64,000 bases of DNA from an uncultured Planctomycetota bacterium (GCA_900696465.1 CAADGE010000020.1:62001-126000); one strand, 5' to 3'; counted from the first letter of the stretch, positions 46,721 through 55,252 are shown. Notes: generated by a model not told the origin, from the letters alone. Numbers and translations are program-made.

Positions 46721-46746
46721 GTCGGCCATTTCGTCACCGGCTCGGT

Positions 46747-46752
46747 TATAAT
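46747..46752 (+). promoter_or_regulatory. Perfect -10 hexamer upstream of the pantothenate-kinase-like gene
   Basis: TATAAT exactly matches the sigma-70 -10 consensus, 21 bases before the ATG at 46774. No convincing -35 (the hexamer 17 bases upstream is GGCCAT), so activity may rely on an activator or an extended contact. The leader would be about 15 bases with GAGGAAAG as SD. Confidence 0.4.
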
Positions 46753-46773
46753 CCCGGTCGCGAGGAAAGACAC

Positions 46774-47580
46774 ATGGAAGACATCTCCGGCGATCCGCGA
46801 ACGCATTCCAATCTGCTGATCTTCGAGATCGGCAACTCCCATGTGAGCGTGGCGACGACCGTGGCCGGTTCGGTACGCACGAATCAGCGATTCAACCTCG
46901 ACCAGCTCGATGCCATCGCCGCGCACAGCGAGGAGGCATGGGCGGCACTTCCGCCCGATCGCCTGAAGGCCCTGGCGGCGGCCGGCGTCGTGCCAACCGT
47001 GATGGATCGCCTGAGCGAGCGCATTGAATCACTGTTCAACGAGACATTGCACATCGTGGGCGACGACCTCCATCGTCCGATGTCGCTCGCCGTGGAAGCG
47101 CCCGAAAAGGTGGGCATCGACCGCGTGTGTGCCGCCGCTGCGGCCTACGAAGGCGTCGGCGGTGCCTGTGCGATCGCCAGCTTCGGCACGGCCATCACCG
47201 TCGACTGCGTCAACGAGCAGGGCGTCTTCCTCGGTGGCGCCATCCTCCCGGGCCTTGCGCTTCAGGCCCGCGCCTTGCACGAGGGTACAGCGGCACTGCC
47301 GGAGGTTCAGATCGAGCCCACCGGCCTGGTTTTCGGGACGACCACCCAGGAAGCCATCTGCAACGGGATTCTCTTCGGTGCTGCAGGCGCCCTCCGGGAA
47401 ATCGTCGAACGTTATGCCACACACCTGGGCAGCTGGCCCGCCCTGATCGCCACAGGTGGGAATGCCGAACTGATCAGTCGCGAATGCGATTTCATCGATC
47501 GCGTGGTGCCGGACCTCTGCATCCGCGGAATCGCTTTGGCCTACCGCAAGCACTTTGCACCTCTGCCGGACTCATGGTAA
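46774..47580 (+). CDS. coaX: Type III pantothenate kinase-like protein (CoaX), atypical acidic residues
   Basis: A 268-aa member of the CoaX/ASKHA family, which phosphorylates pantothenate in CoA synthesis without sensitivity to feedback. The start has GAGGAAAG as SD. Motifs: phosphate-1 FEIGNSHVSV (residues 17-26; the family normally has Asp at position 18, here Glu), GIDR (D116, conserved), SFGTAITVD (136-144; the family normally has Asp at position 136, here Ser) and GGAILPG (154-160). The fold appears complete. Whether catalysis persists is uncertain. It overlaps the MnmE-like gene by seven bases. Confidence 0.85.
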   Translation: MEDISGDPRTHSNLLIFEIGNSHVSVATTVAGSVRTNQRFNLDQLDAIAAHSEEAWAALPPDRLKALAAAGVVPTVMDRLSERIESLFNETLHIVGDDLHRPMSLAVEAPEKVGIDRVCAAAAAYEGVGGACAIASFGTAITVDCVNEQGVFLGGAILPGLALQARALHEGTAALPEVQIEPTGLVFGTTTQEAICNGILFGAAGALREIVERYATHLGSWPALIATGGNAELISRECDFIDRVVPDLCIRGIALAYRKHFAPLPDSW

Positions 47581-48710
47581 GCGATCCGATGGCCACCATC
47601 GCGGCACGATTGACACCCCTGGCGCCAGGGGCCATCGCGGTCGTTGCAATGACCGGGCCGGATGCACAATCCATACTTCGGCGCATCCTGAGACACCCGC
47701 GACGAGATGAGCCGATCTCATTCGAGACGAATCGGCCGCGACTCTGTCGGATCTTCGACGTCGACCGTCTTCTCGATGATGCGGTCGTAACGCTGATTCC
47801 CGGCGCGAGGGGAAATGTCGTCGAGTTGAGCACCCATGGTGGCGTTCGGATTGTTCAGCGCCTGCTGATGCTCCTTCAGAGTGAAGGCGCGACGATCGTG
47901 GACGCGTGGGAATTCATTCGGCAGTCAGCTGCCGATGAATCCGATCCTGCCGGTATTGCCGCGCGACTCACCGTCGAATGCGAGATCGATCAGGCACTAC
48001 TGGCCTGTCAAAGTAGACGATTGGCCCGTTGGCTGCTTAGGCAACGCGCCCTCCTGCCACCATTTCTCGAAGCCATTCATACGCTTGACACGAGCGCGCG
48101 TGACGAGTTCGTCGCACGAAGCCGCGTCGCCATTCGACTGCTTCAGGGAGTGACCATCGCGCTGGTCGGCCCTCCGAATGCCGGCAAGAGCACACTGGCG
48201 AATCGCCTCATAGGACGTGATCGCGTCCTCACCTCCGACATTCCCGGCACGACCCGCGACTGGGTCAGCGAGACAGCATTCATCGATGGCTGGCCGGTCA
48301 CCTTGACCGACACCGCCGGTATTCGCGAGACCACCTGCTCGATCGAGTCGGAGGCCATCCGTCGGGCTACTGCGGCGCTGCACCACACCGATCTGGCCGT
48401 CGTCGTTCTCGATGGCACGTTGTCGCCGGAACGGCGGCTTATCGCCTGCGAAGAAGTCTTCCACGCTCTGCCTGCGAACCTGCCGCGCATCGTCGTGGCC
48501 AACAAGGCCGATGTAGCGAGTTTCCAGGGATCAAGCGATGACCATGCGGAAATCGTGCTTTCCGCGCGCACTGGTGACGGCATTTCGGTACTGGAACAGC
48601 ATATTGTCCGACACTTTGATTGGCACTTGCTCGACGATACAACAGCTACGGCGATCTTCGCTCGTCAACTGGCAACTATAGAAGGTGTAGATGCGCTTCT
48701 TTCGACGTGA
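47574..48710 (+). CDS. Short TrmE/MnmE-like GTPase lacking the C-terminal helical region and Cys motif
   Basis: A 378-aa protein whose ATG (47574) lies seven bases inside coaX; an ATG 15 bases later is also possible. N-terminal TrmE_N fold about 1-110 (TIAARLTPLAPGAIAVV, ELSTHGG). The G-domain is complete: GPPNAGKS (199-206), PGTTRD (about 224-229), DTAG (246-249), NKAD (310-313), SAR (330-332). True MnmE (about 450 aa) continues with a helical region ending in FCIGK, which carries the catalytic Cys for tRNA U34 modification; here the protein stops 46 residues after SAR. The helical middle is also divergent. Confidence 0.82.
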   Translation: MVSDPMATIAARLTPLAPGAIAVVAMTGPDAQSILRRILRHPRRDEPISFETNRPRLCRIFDVDRLLDDAVVTLIPGARGNVVELSTHGGVRIVQRLLMLLQSEGATIVDAWEFIRQSAADESDPAGIAARLTVECEIDQALLACQSRRLARWLLRQRALLPPFLEAIHTLDTSARDEFVARSRVAIRLLQGVTIALVGPPNAGKSTLANRLIGRDRVLTSDIPGTTRDWVSETAFIDGWPVTLTDTAGIRETTCSIESEAIRRATAALHHTDLAVVVLDGTLSPERRLIACEEVFHALPANLPRIVVANKADVASFQGSSDDHAEIVLSARTGDGISVLEQHIVRHFDWHLLDDTTATAIFARQLATIEGVDALLST

Positions 48711-48850
48711 AGTCCGTGCCTTGATAATCCTGCTCCCGAACCTGGCTCAAGCCTCGTGTAGATTCTTGGGTTGAATCCAATGTCAGAACTTTCGTTTCAC
48801 ATGAATATGCACAGGGTTTACACTTGTACAACACGGTATGATGTTCACCC

Positions 48851-50062
48851 ATGCCACCGGTACTCCGCATTCTATTCCTGAACGAGTTTTTCCACCCTGA
48901 CATATGCGCCAGCGCCGTTGTCGCTGCCGATCATCTGCCGAAGATTGCCCGCTTGCGGCCCGATTGGCGGATCACCGTACTCTGCGGCGACCGCGCATGG
49001 AACGATCCTGCGACCATCCACCCGTCTCGACAGGTGCACGAAGGAATCGAGATTATTCGCGTACCGCGCCCTGCCGTCAGTCGCACGAATCTCTTTCGTC
49101 GCGCCCTGGGATTTGCCGCGTTCCAGCGAAACGCCCTCCGCGCTGCAAAGGAACTGGATCGCATTGACCTGGTCGTCGGAACGACGGCCCCGCCGCAGGG
49201 CGGAACCATCGCTCGAAAAATCGCCCACGCGCGTGGCTGCCCGTTCATCTACAAAGTCTTCGATCTCTACCCCGATCTGGCAGTCGCCCTCGGCCACACG
49301 CGCGAAGGGTCTTTCATCCATCGCCGATGGCTTGCGGCCGACACGCTGGCCATGCGCGAAGCAGCCGCCGTCGTCTGCATTGCTGACGGCATGACGCGGC
49401 GGCTTCTCCGGACGCGCAATCTGGCGGCGCAGCGGCTTCAGACGATACACGACGGCTACGACTCCGCACGCCTTCATTTCGATGGCCCGAACCACTTCCG
49501 TGAGCGTTACAACCCGGAGGGACGATTCGTCGTGCAATATGCCGGGAACATGGGACTTTCACATCCCTTCGAGACGATACTTTCGGCCGCACGGACGCTT
49601 GCTGCCGATGACAGCATCCTTTTCCAGTTCATCGGTGACGGACCCCAGCGCGAGAACATTCGCATGAACCTCCCTCCCGGCGCGCAGCTTCTTGATTACC
49701 AACCGCCTGAACTTCTTGGGCAGGTTCTCGCCACAGCCGATGTGTGTTTGATTTCGCAGAGCGAGACCATGTGCGACATGGCCCTGCCGTACAAGATTTA
49801 CGCGAACCTCGCCGCCGCCCGTCCGGTGATCTTCATCGGCAATGCCCAATCGGAAATAGCCGAATGGCTCGAATCCGCCGGCGCCGGCTGCTGTGTGTCG
49901 CAGGGCCGCCCCCGCGATCTGGTCGAAGCGCTTCTCGCATATCGAAATGACCCCGCCCGTCGCGCGGCTGCGGCTGTCGCCGCGAAATCACTTTTTGATG
50001 CCCGATTCGATTCGTACAAGGCCTCCAGTCAGTGGATGGAACTGATCGACGGTATTCTGTAA
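48851..50062 (+). CDS. Glycosyltransferase family 4 (WbuB/GT4-like)
   Basis: A 403-aa GT-B enzyme. An N-terminal acceptor Rossmann domain (FLNEFFHPDICASAVVAADH) precedes a GT4 domain with VQYAGNMGLSHPFETILSA (residue about 223), a FIGDGPQRENI, and the nucleotide-sugar EX7E-like region near YKIYANLAAARPVIF (about 314-330). It resembles WbuB-type transferases that build lipid-linked surface polysaccharide. The donor and acceptor are not known. No SD precedes the ATG; TATGAT lies eight bases upstream, so translation may be leaderless. The gene starts 140 bases after the MnmE-like stop. Confidence 0.87.
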   Translation: MPPVLRILFLNEFFHPDICASAVVAADHLPKIARLRPDWRITVLCGDRAWNDPATIHPSRQVHEGIEIIRVPRPAVSRTNLFRRALGFAAFQRNALRAAKELDRIDLVVGTTAPPQGGTIARKIAHARGCPFIYKVFDLYPDLAVALGHTREGSFIHRRWLAADTLAMREAAAVVCIADGMTRRLLRTRNLAAQRLQTIHDGYDSARLHFDGPNHFRERYNPEGRFVVQYAGNMGLSHPFETILSAARTLAADDSILFQFIGDGPQRENIRMNLPPGAQLLDYQPPELLGQVLATADVCLISQSETMCDMALPYKIYANLAAARPVIFIGNAQSEIAEWLESAGAGCCVSQGRPRDLVEALLAYRNDPARRAAAAVAAKSLFDARFDSYKASSQWMELIDGIL

Positions 50063-50182
50063 TACACGAACATTCTCAAACCACCTGTTATCTTTGATCT
50101 GACTCTGCGGCGATCGAAAAAGCGCCCTTCATCCAGGCCAGCAGACTCAAAGTCTTCGACTTTTCCTCGACACCGCGTTTCA

Positions 50183-51385
50183 ATGCTGCTCATGTCTCGT
50201 TCGCTCGCAGTTTCCGGTCTGACGATCTGGCCGCTGGCCATCCCCATGAGGCAGAAATTTGCCCATGCCGCGGCCGAGCGTTCGATTTCAGAACCAATCG
50301 TCGTCGCTATCGAACTGGCCGACGGCGTCATCGGCTATGGCGAGACGCATCCGCGACGTTACGTCAGCGGCGAAGACGCTCAATCCGTCATAGACGCCAT
50401 CCGCGGTATCTACCTGCCGTTGCTCTGCAATCTGCGTCCGGCGAACTTCGGCGAGGCCATCGAGGCGGCTTCCAGTCTGCCCCTGTATGACGATCGAGGC
50501 AGGGTCATCACAGCAGCCCGGGCGGCCGTCGAACTGGCCCTGCTCGATGCCTATGCCCGCTCCTTCGGCAAATCCCTGGAATCCATCGCCGGGTGGGTGA
50601 GCGGGACACGCCTGGGTCCACCGGGCAGTCGCCATACGGTCCGCTTCAGCGGAGTCGTTTCCGGCGGACTACCCGAGCGCGCAGCCCGCTCGATTCGCAA
50701 AATGCGGCTGTATCGCCTGCGAGATTTCAAGCTTAAGGTCGGCGACGATCTGGATGAAGCCCGTCTGGCTGCATGTGTGAAGGCTCTCGGCAGGGGCCTG
50801 CAGAATGGGACCACGACGCTTCGCGTCGATGCCAATGGCGGCTGGTCCCTCGAAGAGGCTCTTGACCAGCTCGAACGATGGGAATCCTATCCACTGGCAT
50901 GTGTCGAACAGCCCTTGGGAAAGCATTGCATCGAAGACTGGGCACACCTCGCGACACGGTCGAACCTGCCCCTCATGGCCGATGAGTCGCTCGTCACACC
51001 GGAGGATGCCGCGGCGCTGATCCGCCAGCGAGGGGCGACATTCTTCAATATCCGCATCAGCAAGAACGGAGGTCTCCTGCCGGCCCTTCGACTCGCCGTT
51101 TTAGCCCGTGAACACAACCTTGAAATGCAGTTGGGTTGCATGGTGGGGGAGACGAGCATCCTGTCCGCGGCCGGTAGATGGTTTCTCCAGCTCGTACCCG
51201 ATGTCCGTTTCGCCGAAGGCAGCTTTGGGCGTTTCTTGCTGGAAGATGACGTGGTTGCAAAACCACTTCGCTTCGGCTTCGGTGGTCGCTGGCGTCCCCA
51301 GCAAGGCCCCGGGCTGGGTGTCACGATTGATCCTCGTGCACTTGTGCGTCTGGCCCAGTCCAGCCCGATACATCTGCCCCTATGA
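50183..51385 (+). CDS. Enolase-superfamily enzyme (MR/MLE, dipeptide epimerase-like)
   Basis: A 400-aa protein. The N-terminal capping domain (about 1-140) is followed by a TIM barrel with the MLE-type Lys pair K183 and K185 (FKLKVG), metal ligands D216 (RVDANGG), E242 (VEQPL) and D267 (MADES), and K294 (ISKNGG) at the end of strand six. This set fits the muconate lactonizing enzyme/dipeptide epimerase subgroup, possibly acting on peptidoglycan-derived L-Ala-D/L-Glu, but the specificity is inferred. ATG 50183 lacks an SD; 50192 is an alternative. It is separated by 120 bases from the GT4 gene. Confidence 0.85.
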   Translation: MLLMSRSLAVSGLTIWPLAIPMRQKFAHAAAERSISEPIVVAIELADGVIGYGETHPRRYVSGEDAQSVIDAIRGIYLPLLCNLRPANFGEAIEAASSLPLYDDRGRVITAARAAVELALLDAYARSFGKSLESIAGWVSGTRLGPPGSRHTVRFSGVVSGGLPERAARSIRKMRLYRLRDFKLKVGDDLDEARLAACVKALGRGLQNGTTTLRVDANGGWSLEEALDQLERWESYPLACVEQPLGKHCIEDWAHLATRSNLPLMADESLVTPEDAAALIRQRGATFFNIRISKNGGLLPALRLAVLAREHNLEMQLGCMVGETSILSAAGRWFLQLVPDVRFAEGSFGRFLLEDDVVAKPLRFGFGGRWRPQQGPGLGVTIDPRALVRLAQSSPIHLPL

Positions 51386-51438
51386 CTGTCCGGAATCCGG
51401 AAGTAAACCGATTCGCCCCCTCGGAATCTCGCGGCTTA

Positions 51439-51467
51439 TTGACTTAACCCCTTAGACTACATAGAGT
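51439..51467 (+). promoter_or_regulatory. Sigma-70-type promoter of the kinase gene
   Basis: TTGACT (51439-51444) and TAGAGT (51462-51467) are 17 bases apart, five and four consensus matches, about 50 bases upstream of ATG 51519. GGGTGG supplies the SD. Confidence 0.55.
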
Positions 51468-51518
51468 AATAGTATGGCGCGGTCCTCACCATGGAGAGTG
51501 CCGTAATCAGGGTGGACA

Positions 51519-52799
51519 ATGGCAACGGAACCTGTGCCCGTTGGTCAGAAGACCGGGACCGGATCGGATACCTATCTGAGCCGGGCGGTCGTCGATGCGC
51601 GCCTGGCGACGCCCGAAGAGGTCCAGGCCTGTATCGCCAAACAGCAGAAGCTCAATGCCGCCGGGACTCCGATGCAATTGGCGGAGGTCCTGGTCCGTGC
51701 CGGCATCGTCACAGCCAGCCAGCTCAAACGGCTGTCGAATCCGGCCGACGACTCACTCTCTCAATCCCTCCAGCAGATCCCGGGTTTTCAGATCATGCAG
51801 AAGGTTGGAGCGGGCGCCATGGCCAGCGTCTACAAGGCCAAGCAGCTCTCGCTGGATCGGATCGTCGCCATCAAGATTCTCCCCAAGCGGCTTAGCGAGG
51901 ATCCCGAGTTCGTCAAACGCTTCATCGCCGAGGGCCGGGCCGCCGCCAAACTGAACCACAACAACATCGTCCAGGCCATCGACGTCGGCGAATTCGCCGG
52001 ATACCACTATTTCGTCATGGAATTCGTCGACGGAAAGACCGTCTACGATGAACTGGCCAAGAACCGCGTCTACCAGGAGCAGGCCGCCCTCGATGTGATC
52101 ATCCAGATTGCCAAAGCCCTGCAACATTCTCACGAGCGGGGCTTCATCCACCGCGACGTGAAGCCCAAGAACATCATGATCACCAAGGACGGCACGGCCA
52201 AGCTGGCAGACATGGGTCTGGCCCGACAGGCCGATGACGCCGAGGCCGCCGAGGCCGAAAAGGGCCGCGCCTTCGGCACACCCTACTACATCTCACCGGA
52301 GCAGGTCCGGGGCGTGACGGATGTGGACTTCCGGGCGGACATCTACTCTCTCGGGGCCACGCTCTACCACATGGTCACCGGCAAAGTCCCCTTCGAAGGA
52401 CCGACGCCTGCGGCCATTATGCAGAAGCACCTCAAGGAACCGCTCGTCCCGCCGGACCACCTGAACCCCAAGCTTTCCACGGGTCTGGCCGAGGTCGTCG
52501 AACGGATGATGGCCAAGGACCGCAATCGTCGCTACGCCTCGACGAGCGACCTTCTGACCGATCTCGAACGCGTGGCCCGGGGTGAAGCGCCGCTGCAGGC
52601 CCGCGAAGGCGTCGACGATAAGATCCTCCAGAATCTTGCGAGCGGCAGCGAGGCCGAAGCATTCGAGCCGAATTCGCACGCCACCGCGCAAAAGATGCCG
52701 TCCGCTGGCGCCTCGTCGGTAAACGCCGGGTTGATCGCCGCCGTCATCTCCGAGGGCGTCCTGATTCTGATCCTGCTCCTAGTATTGATACTCAAGTAA
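51519..52799 (+). CDS. Membrane-anchored Ser/Thr protein kinase with T2SSE_N-like N-terminal region
   Basis: A 426-aa Hanks-type kinase. Residues about 18-75 form helices (LATPEEVQACIAKQQ, GTPMQLAEVLVRAGIVTASQ) resembling MshEN/T2SSE_N modules of type II secretion ATPases. The kinase domain (about 85-360) has GAGAMASVYKAK, VAIKIL, HRDVKPKNIMI, LADMGLAR (DMG instead of DFG) and GTPYYISPEQV. A final transmembrane helix (VLILILLLVLILK) ends the protein, so the catalytic part is cytoplasmic. Target unknown. The N-terminal module suggests c-di-GMP or partner binding, which I have not tested. Confidence 0.9.
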   Translation: MATEPVPVGQKTGTGSDTYLSRAVVDARLATPEEVQACIAKQQKLNAAGTPMQLAEVLVRAGIVTASQLKRLSNPADDSLSQSLQQIPGFQIMQKVGAGAMASVYKAKQLSLDRIVAIKILPKRLSEDPEFVKRFIAEGRAAAKLNHNNIVQAIDVGEFAGYHYFVMEFVDGKTVYDELAKNRVYQEQAALDVIIQIAKALQHSHERGFIHRDVKPKNIMITKDGTAKLADMGLARQADDAEAAEAEKGRAFGTPYYISPEQVRGVTDVDFRADIYSLGATLYHMVTGKVPFEGPTPAAIMQKHLKEPLVPPDHLNPKLSTGLAEVVERMMAKDRNRRYASTSDLLTDLERVARGEAPLQAREGVDDKILQNLASGSEAEAFEPNSHATAQKMPSAGASSVNAGLIAAVISEGVLILILLLVLILK

Positions 52800-53182
52800 G
52801 ACAGATGCACACTTCGGAACGGTTGCATCGCTCCCGGCTTCATGGCCGGGCGGCGCGCGTCTTGCCATGAATTCGCCGAGTTCCGGCCGAAGGTCCTTCG
52901 TTGTGGGCGAGGGTCCTCGACGGTCGAGCAGGGCGGTAAGATTTTTTTAAAAATGAGAAAAAAAAGTCTGGCATCGGCGGCGGGAGGGATGTAGTATTCC
53001 TACGCCGCATCGAGAGCGCTCAAGGAGGTTGATTCTTCTCACGCGCTTCTAAAGCTCGGCAAGGAAGCCGAGCCACTCAAAACCGCTCATTGTCTCTACC
53101 GCCAGTCTGGTCGGGCAGGGATGGCCTTGGGCTTCACTGTCTTTGCACAGTGATTACCCCGGTGAACAAAGGAGTGTTCCGC
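52800..53182. other. Intergenic region, 383 bases: AT-rich block and structured leader of the sigma gene
   Basis: From left to right: a 6-bp hairpin with no U-tract (CCCGGC TTCATG GCCGGG, 52833-52850), perhaps the end of the kinase transcript; a striking AT-rich tract (ATTTTTTT, AAAAA, GAGAAAAAAAA, about 52940-52966); a TAGTAT at about 52992 as possible -10; a perfect 7-bp hairpin GCTCGGC AAGGAA GCCGAGC (53054-53073); and a hairpin CACTGT CTTTGC ACAGTG (53135-53152). AAAGGAG (53168-53174) is the SD of the sigma gene. No ORF with a start signal is credible. Regulatory role is inferred. Confidence 0.55.
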
Positions 53183-53959
53183 ATGAAATCCGCACGCCGA
53201 GAGATCGACGCGCTCTGGAAGAAGTACTTGTCCTCACGGGCAATCAAGCACCGGAACCTGCTCATCGAACATTACCGTCCGCTCGTTCACATGCAGGCCG
53301 CCCGGCTCTCTCAGAAGCTGCCTGCACAGATCAGCTACGATGAGATCTGCTCTGCTGGATACGACGGACTCCTCGAGGCGGTTCAGGCCTACGATCCCCG
53401 ACACAAAGCAAAATTTGAAACCTTCTGCCAGCAGCGCATCCACGGCGCCGTCATGGACTGGCTCCGGGCCCTCGACGGCCAGTCCCGCACGGTCCGCAGC
53501 TTCGAGAAGCTGCGCATGCAGAGCCGCGATGTCCTCGATGCCGACCTCGGTCGGCCTCCGACCGATGAGGAAATCGCCCGCAAGATGGACATGAGCTACG
53601 ATCGCTACGCTGAGCTTTCCCGTCTGTCTCGCCTGGGGCATGAAGTCCACCTGTCCGCCGTACAGAACGATGACGACGGCCACCATCGCGGCTCGCCGGG
53701 CGGTTGGGATATCCGAGACATCCGCGCGGCCGATCCCGCGCAGAAAGTCTCCCGCCAAATGATCACCGACTACATCACCCGGGGCCTCAACCGTGAAGAG
53801 CGCCTGGTCCTCATCCTCTACTACACCGAGGGTCTCACCATGGCCGAAATAGGCCTCGTGCTGGACCTGTCCGAGTCGCGGGTCAGCCAGATCCACAAGG
53901 ATGTCATCGCCCGCCTGCGACGACGTTTTAAGGATGAGGCGATGGAAATGGTCGCTTAA
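53183..53959 (+). CDS. FliA/WhiG-type sigma-28-family RNA polymerase sigma factor
   Basis: A 258-aa sigma factor. ATG 53183 has AAAGGAG eight bases upstream; the open frame extends to 53090 without family residues. Region 2 (YDEICSAGYDGLLEAVQAYDP, FETFCQQRIHGAVMDWLRALD) matches FliA/WhiG, region 3 is DEEIARKMDMSYDRYAELS, region 4 has NREERLVLILYYTEGLTMAEIG and LDLSESRVSQIHKDVI. Family members transcribe flagellar and chemotaxis genes, or sporulation-type genes in Actinobacteria. The window also holds motAB and GAF-SpoIIE genes, but the link is only contextual. No FlgM-type anti-sigma is adjacent. Confidence 0.93.
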   Translation: MKSARREIDALWKKYLSSRAIKHRNLLIEHYRPLVHMQAARLSQKLPAQISYDEICSAGYDGLLEAVQAYDPRHKAKFETFCQQRIHGAVMDWLRALDGQSRTVRSFEKLRMQSRDVLDADLGRPPTDEEIARKMDMSYDRYAELSRLSRLGHEVHLSAVQNDDDGHHRGSPGGWDIRDIRAADPAQKVSRQMITDYITRGLNREERLVLILYYTEGLTMAEIGLVLDLSESRVSQIHKDVIARLRRRFKDEAMEMVA

Positions 53960-54038
53960 GCCCCGATCTTTGCTGCGGGTCGAGATGGCTCGCCAGGCAG
54001 CGCTGATTCGTGGAGTATTTTTCGAGTAAGCGGGGTGG

Positions 54039-54064
54039 CACGGGCAAGCGATAGCTTGCCCGTG
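54039..54064. repeat. REP-like perfect palindrome, copy 1
   Basis: CACGGGCAAGC and GCTTGCCCGTG make an 11-bp perfect stem around GATA, with GGTGG just before. It lies 80 bases after the sigma gene and looks like a dispersed extragenic palindrome, a type common in planctomycete genomes. Confidence 0.5.
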
Positions 54065-54095
54065 TCCGCTGCGCGTGTGGTCTGTTGGTCATGCT

Positions 54096-54124
54096 GGCAC
54101 GGGTAACTTTCGGTTATCCACGCC
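54096..54124. repeat. REP-like palindrome, degenerate copy 2
   Basis: GGCACGGGTAAC and GGTTATCCACGCC form an imperfect stem separated by TTTC, sharing the GGCACGGG arm of copy 1. The spacing of about 30 bases suggests a paired element. Confidence 0.4.
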
Positions 54125-54193
54125 GCTCCTGATTATGCGCTTGCTCGCATGTAGAAGTTGCCTCAACCCGCGGAGCGCGACATTAATCATGCA

Positions 54194-55252
54194 TCACTTT
54201 GCCGTCAGCCGCCGTGCTTCTTCGAAGTAGGTAAGCACCTTACGATACTCATCCTTCAGCGGGCCTGCTGCCAGTTCGACGGCCTGCTTCTGCGAAGCGA
54301 TCGCCGCATCAAGCATGCCAAGCTGGCACTGAACCTCCGCAAGAACAGCCAGGGCATCGGCGTCGCGACCACCGCTCAGCTCAACCGCACGCTTGGCGCT
54401 GCGATACAGCAGGCCGGCGTTTCGCTCGGCCAGCGGCTTGCGCATCTCCACGTCCACCAGGTCCATCAGCCCGCCGGATGAGTCCTGCATCGCCGCTTCG
54501 AGCTTCTTGTCCCATGCTGGTATTTGCTCATCCATCTCGAACTGCCGAAGCATCTCGCGATGAATCAGGTAGGGCTGAGCGTCCTTCGGGCGAATGTCCA
54601 TCATGGTGCCGAGTGTCTTGAAGATTTTGTCCTTGTCCTGGGCCTGATAGGCCGTCTGAAGCTCGCCCATGAGTTCCTCGTATTTCTTCCGGGCTGCTGC
54701 CGCCTGCTTGGCTGTTGTCACGTCGTACTTGCCGGCCAGCGTCAGGCGAATGGCCTCATCCATCTCGGTCGTATCTCCAAGCGGATTACCGCTCCACACG
54801 ACAAGTCCGGCACGATCGACCAGAAAAGCGTGCGGAATGGTGTCGATCTCATCCATCCACTTGGCGGTCGTCGTCGATTCATCATCGCAGCCGACGTAGT
54901 AGGGCATCTCCAGCTTGCGAGCCGGAAGCTTCTTCGCAATGAAATCCGCGACTACTTCGGGCTCCTCGTTGCTGATCCCGATGACCACCAGGCCGTCCTT
55001 CTCATGCTTTCGATGCAGCTCTGTCAGGTGAGGGATGCTCTTGATACACGGGCCGCACCACGTCGCCCAGAACTCCACCAGATACACGTGCTTTTCCCCA
55101 TCCTTGCTGCCGGGCAGGGCCGGTGCCGGGCTGGCCATCCATTTGGCAATCTTGATCTCCGGGGCCTTGTCACCGACCTGTGGAGTTGCGGCGGCCGGTG
55201 CCGTGAGCGCCAGAAGGGCGATGAGTAACGGACAAACGATTCTCTGATGCAT
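54194..55252 (-). CDS. TlpA/ResA-type thiol-disulfide protein with C-terminal helical extension
   Basis: A 352-aa exported protein. A signal peptide (MHQRIVCPLLIALLALTAPAAA) precedes a thioredoxin fold of TlpA type with active site WCGPC (Cys66, Cys69) and the cis-Pro region (IPHAF). The second half (about 185-352) is helical and charged with TPR-like repeats (KKYEELMGELQTAYQAQ, LAVLAEVQCQLGMLDAAIA). The family reduces or oxidises cysteines of envelope proteins; the helical part may recruit a client. No cytochrome-maturation gene is next to it. It is divergent from the bpt-like gene. Confidence 0.85.
   Translation of the reverse strand: MHQRIVCPLLIALLALTAPAAATPQVGDKAPEIKIAKWMASPAPALPGSKDGEKHVYLVEFWATWCGPCIKSIPHLTELHRKHEKDGLVVIGISNEEPEVVADFIAKKLPARKLEMPYYVGCDDESTTTAKWMDEIDTIPHAFLVDRAGLVVWSGNPLGDTTEMDEAIRLTLAGKYDVTTAKQAAAARKKYEELMGELQTAYQAQDKDKIFKTLGTMMDIRPKDAQPYLIHREMLRQFEMDEQIPAWDKKLEAAMQDSSGGLMDLVDVEMRKPLAERNAGLLYRSAKRAVELSGGRDADALAVLAEVQCQLGMLDAAIASQKQAVELAAGPLKDEYRKVLTYFEEARRLTAK

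Noticed and set aside
48796-48850. Promoter with TTTACA and TATGAT before the GT4 gene
   Set aside because: The spacing is 14 bases and the leader would be only eight bases, so it is mentioned as a leaderless possibility but not listed as a feature.
52969-52986. Possible sigma-54 promoter (TGGCAT...)
   Set aside because: The TTGC element at -12 is missing after TGGCAT, so the -24/-12 pattern is not met.
53000-53160. c-di-GMP or other known riboswitch in the sigma-gene leader
   Set aside because: I could not match the conserved cores of GEMM or other classes by eye; only two simple hairpins are supported.
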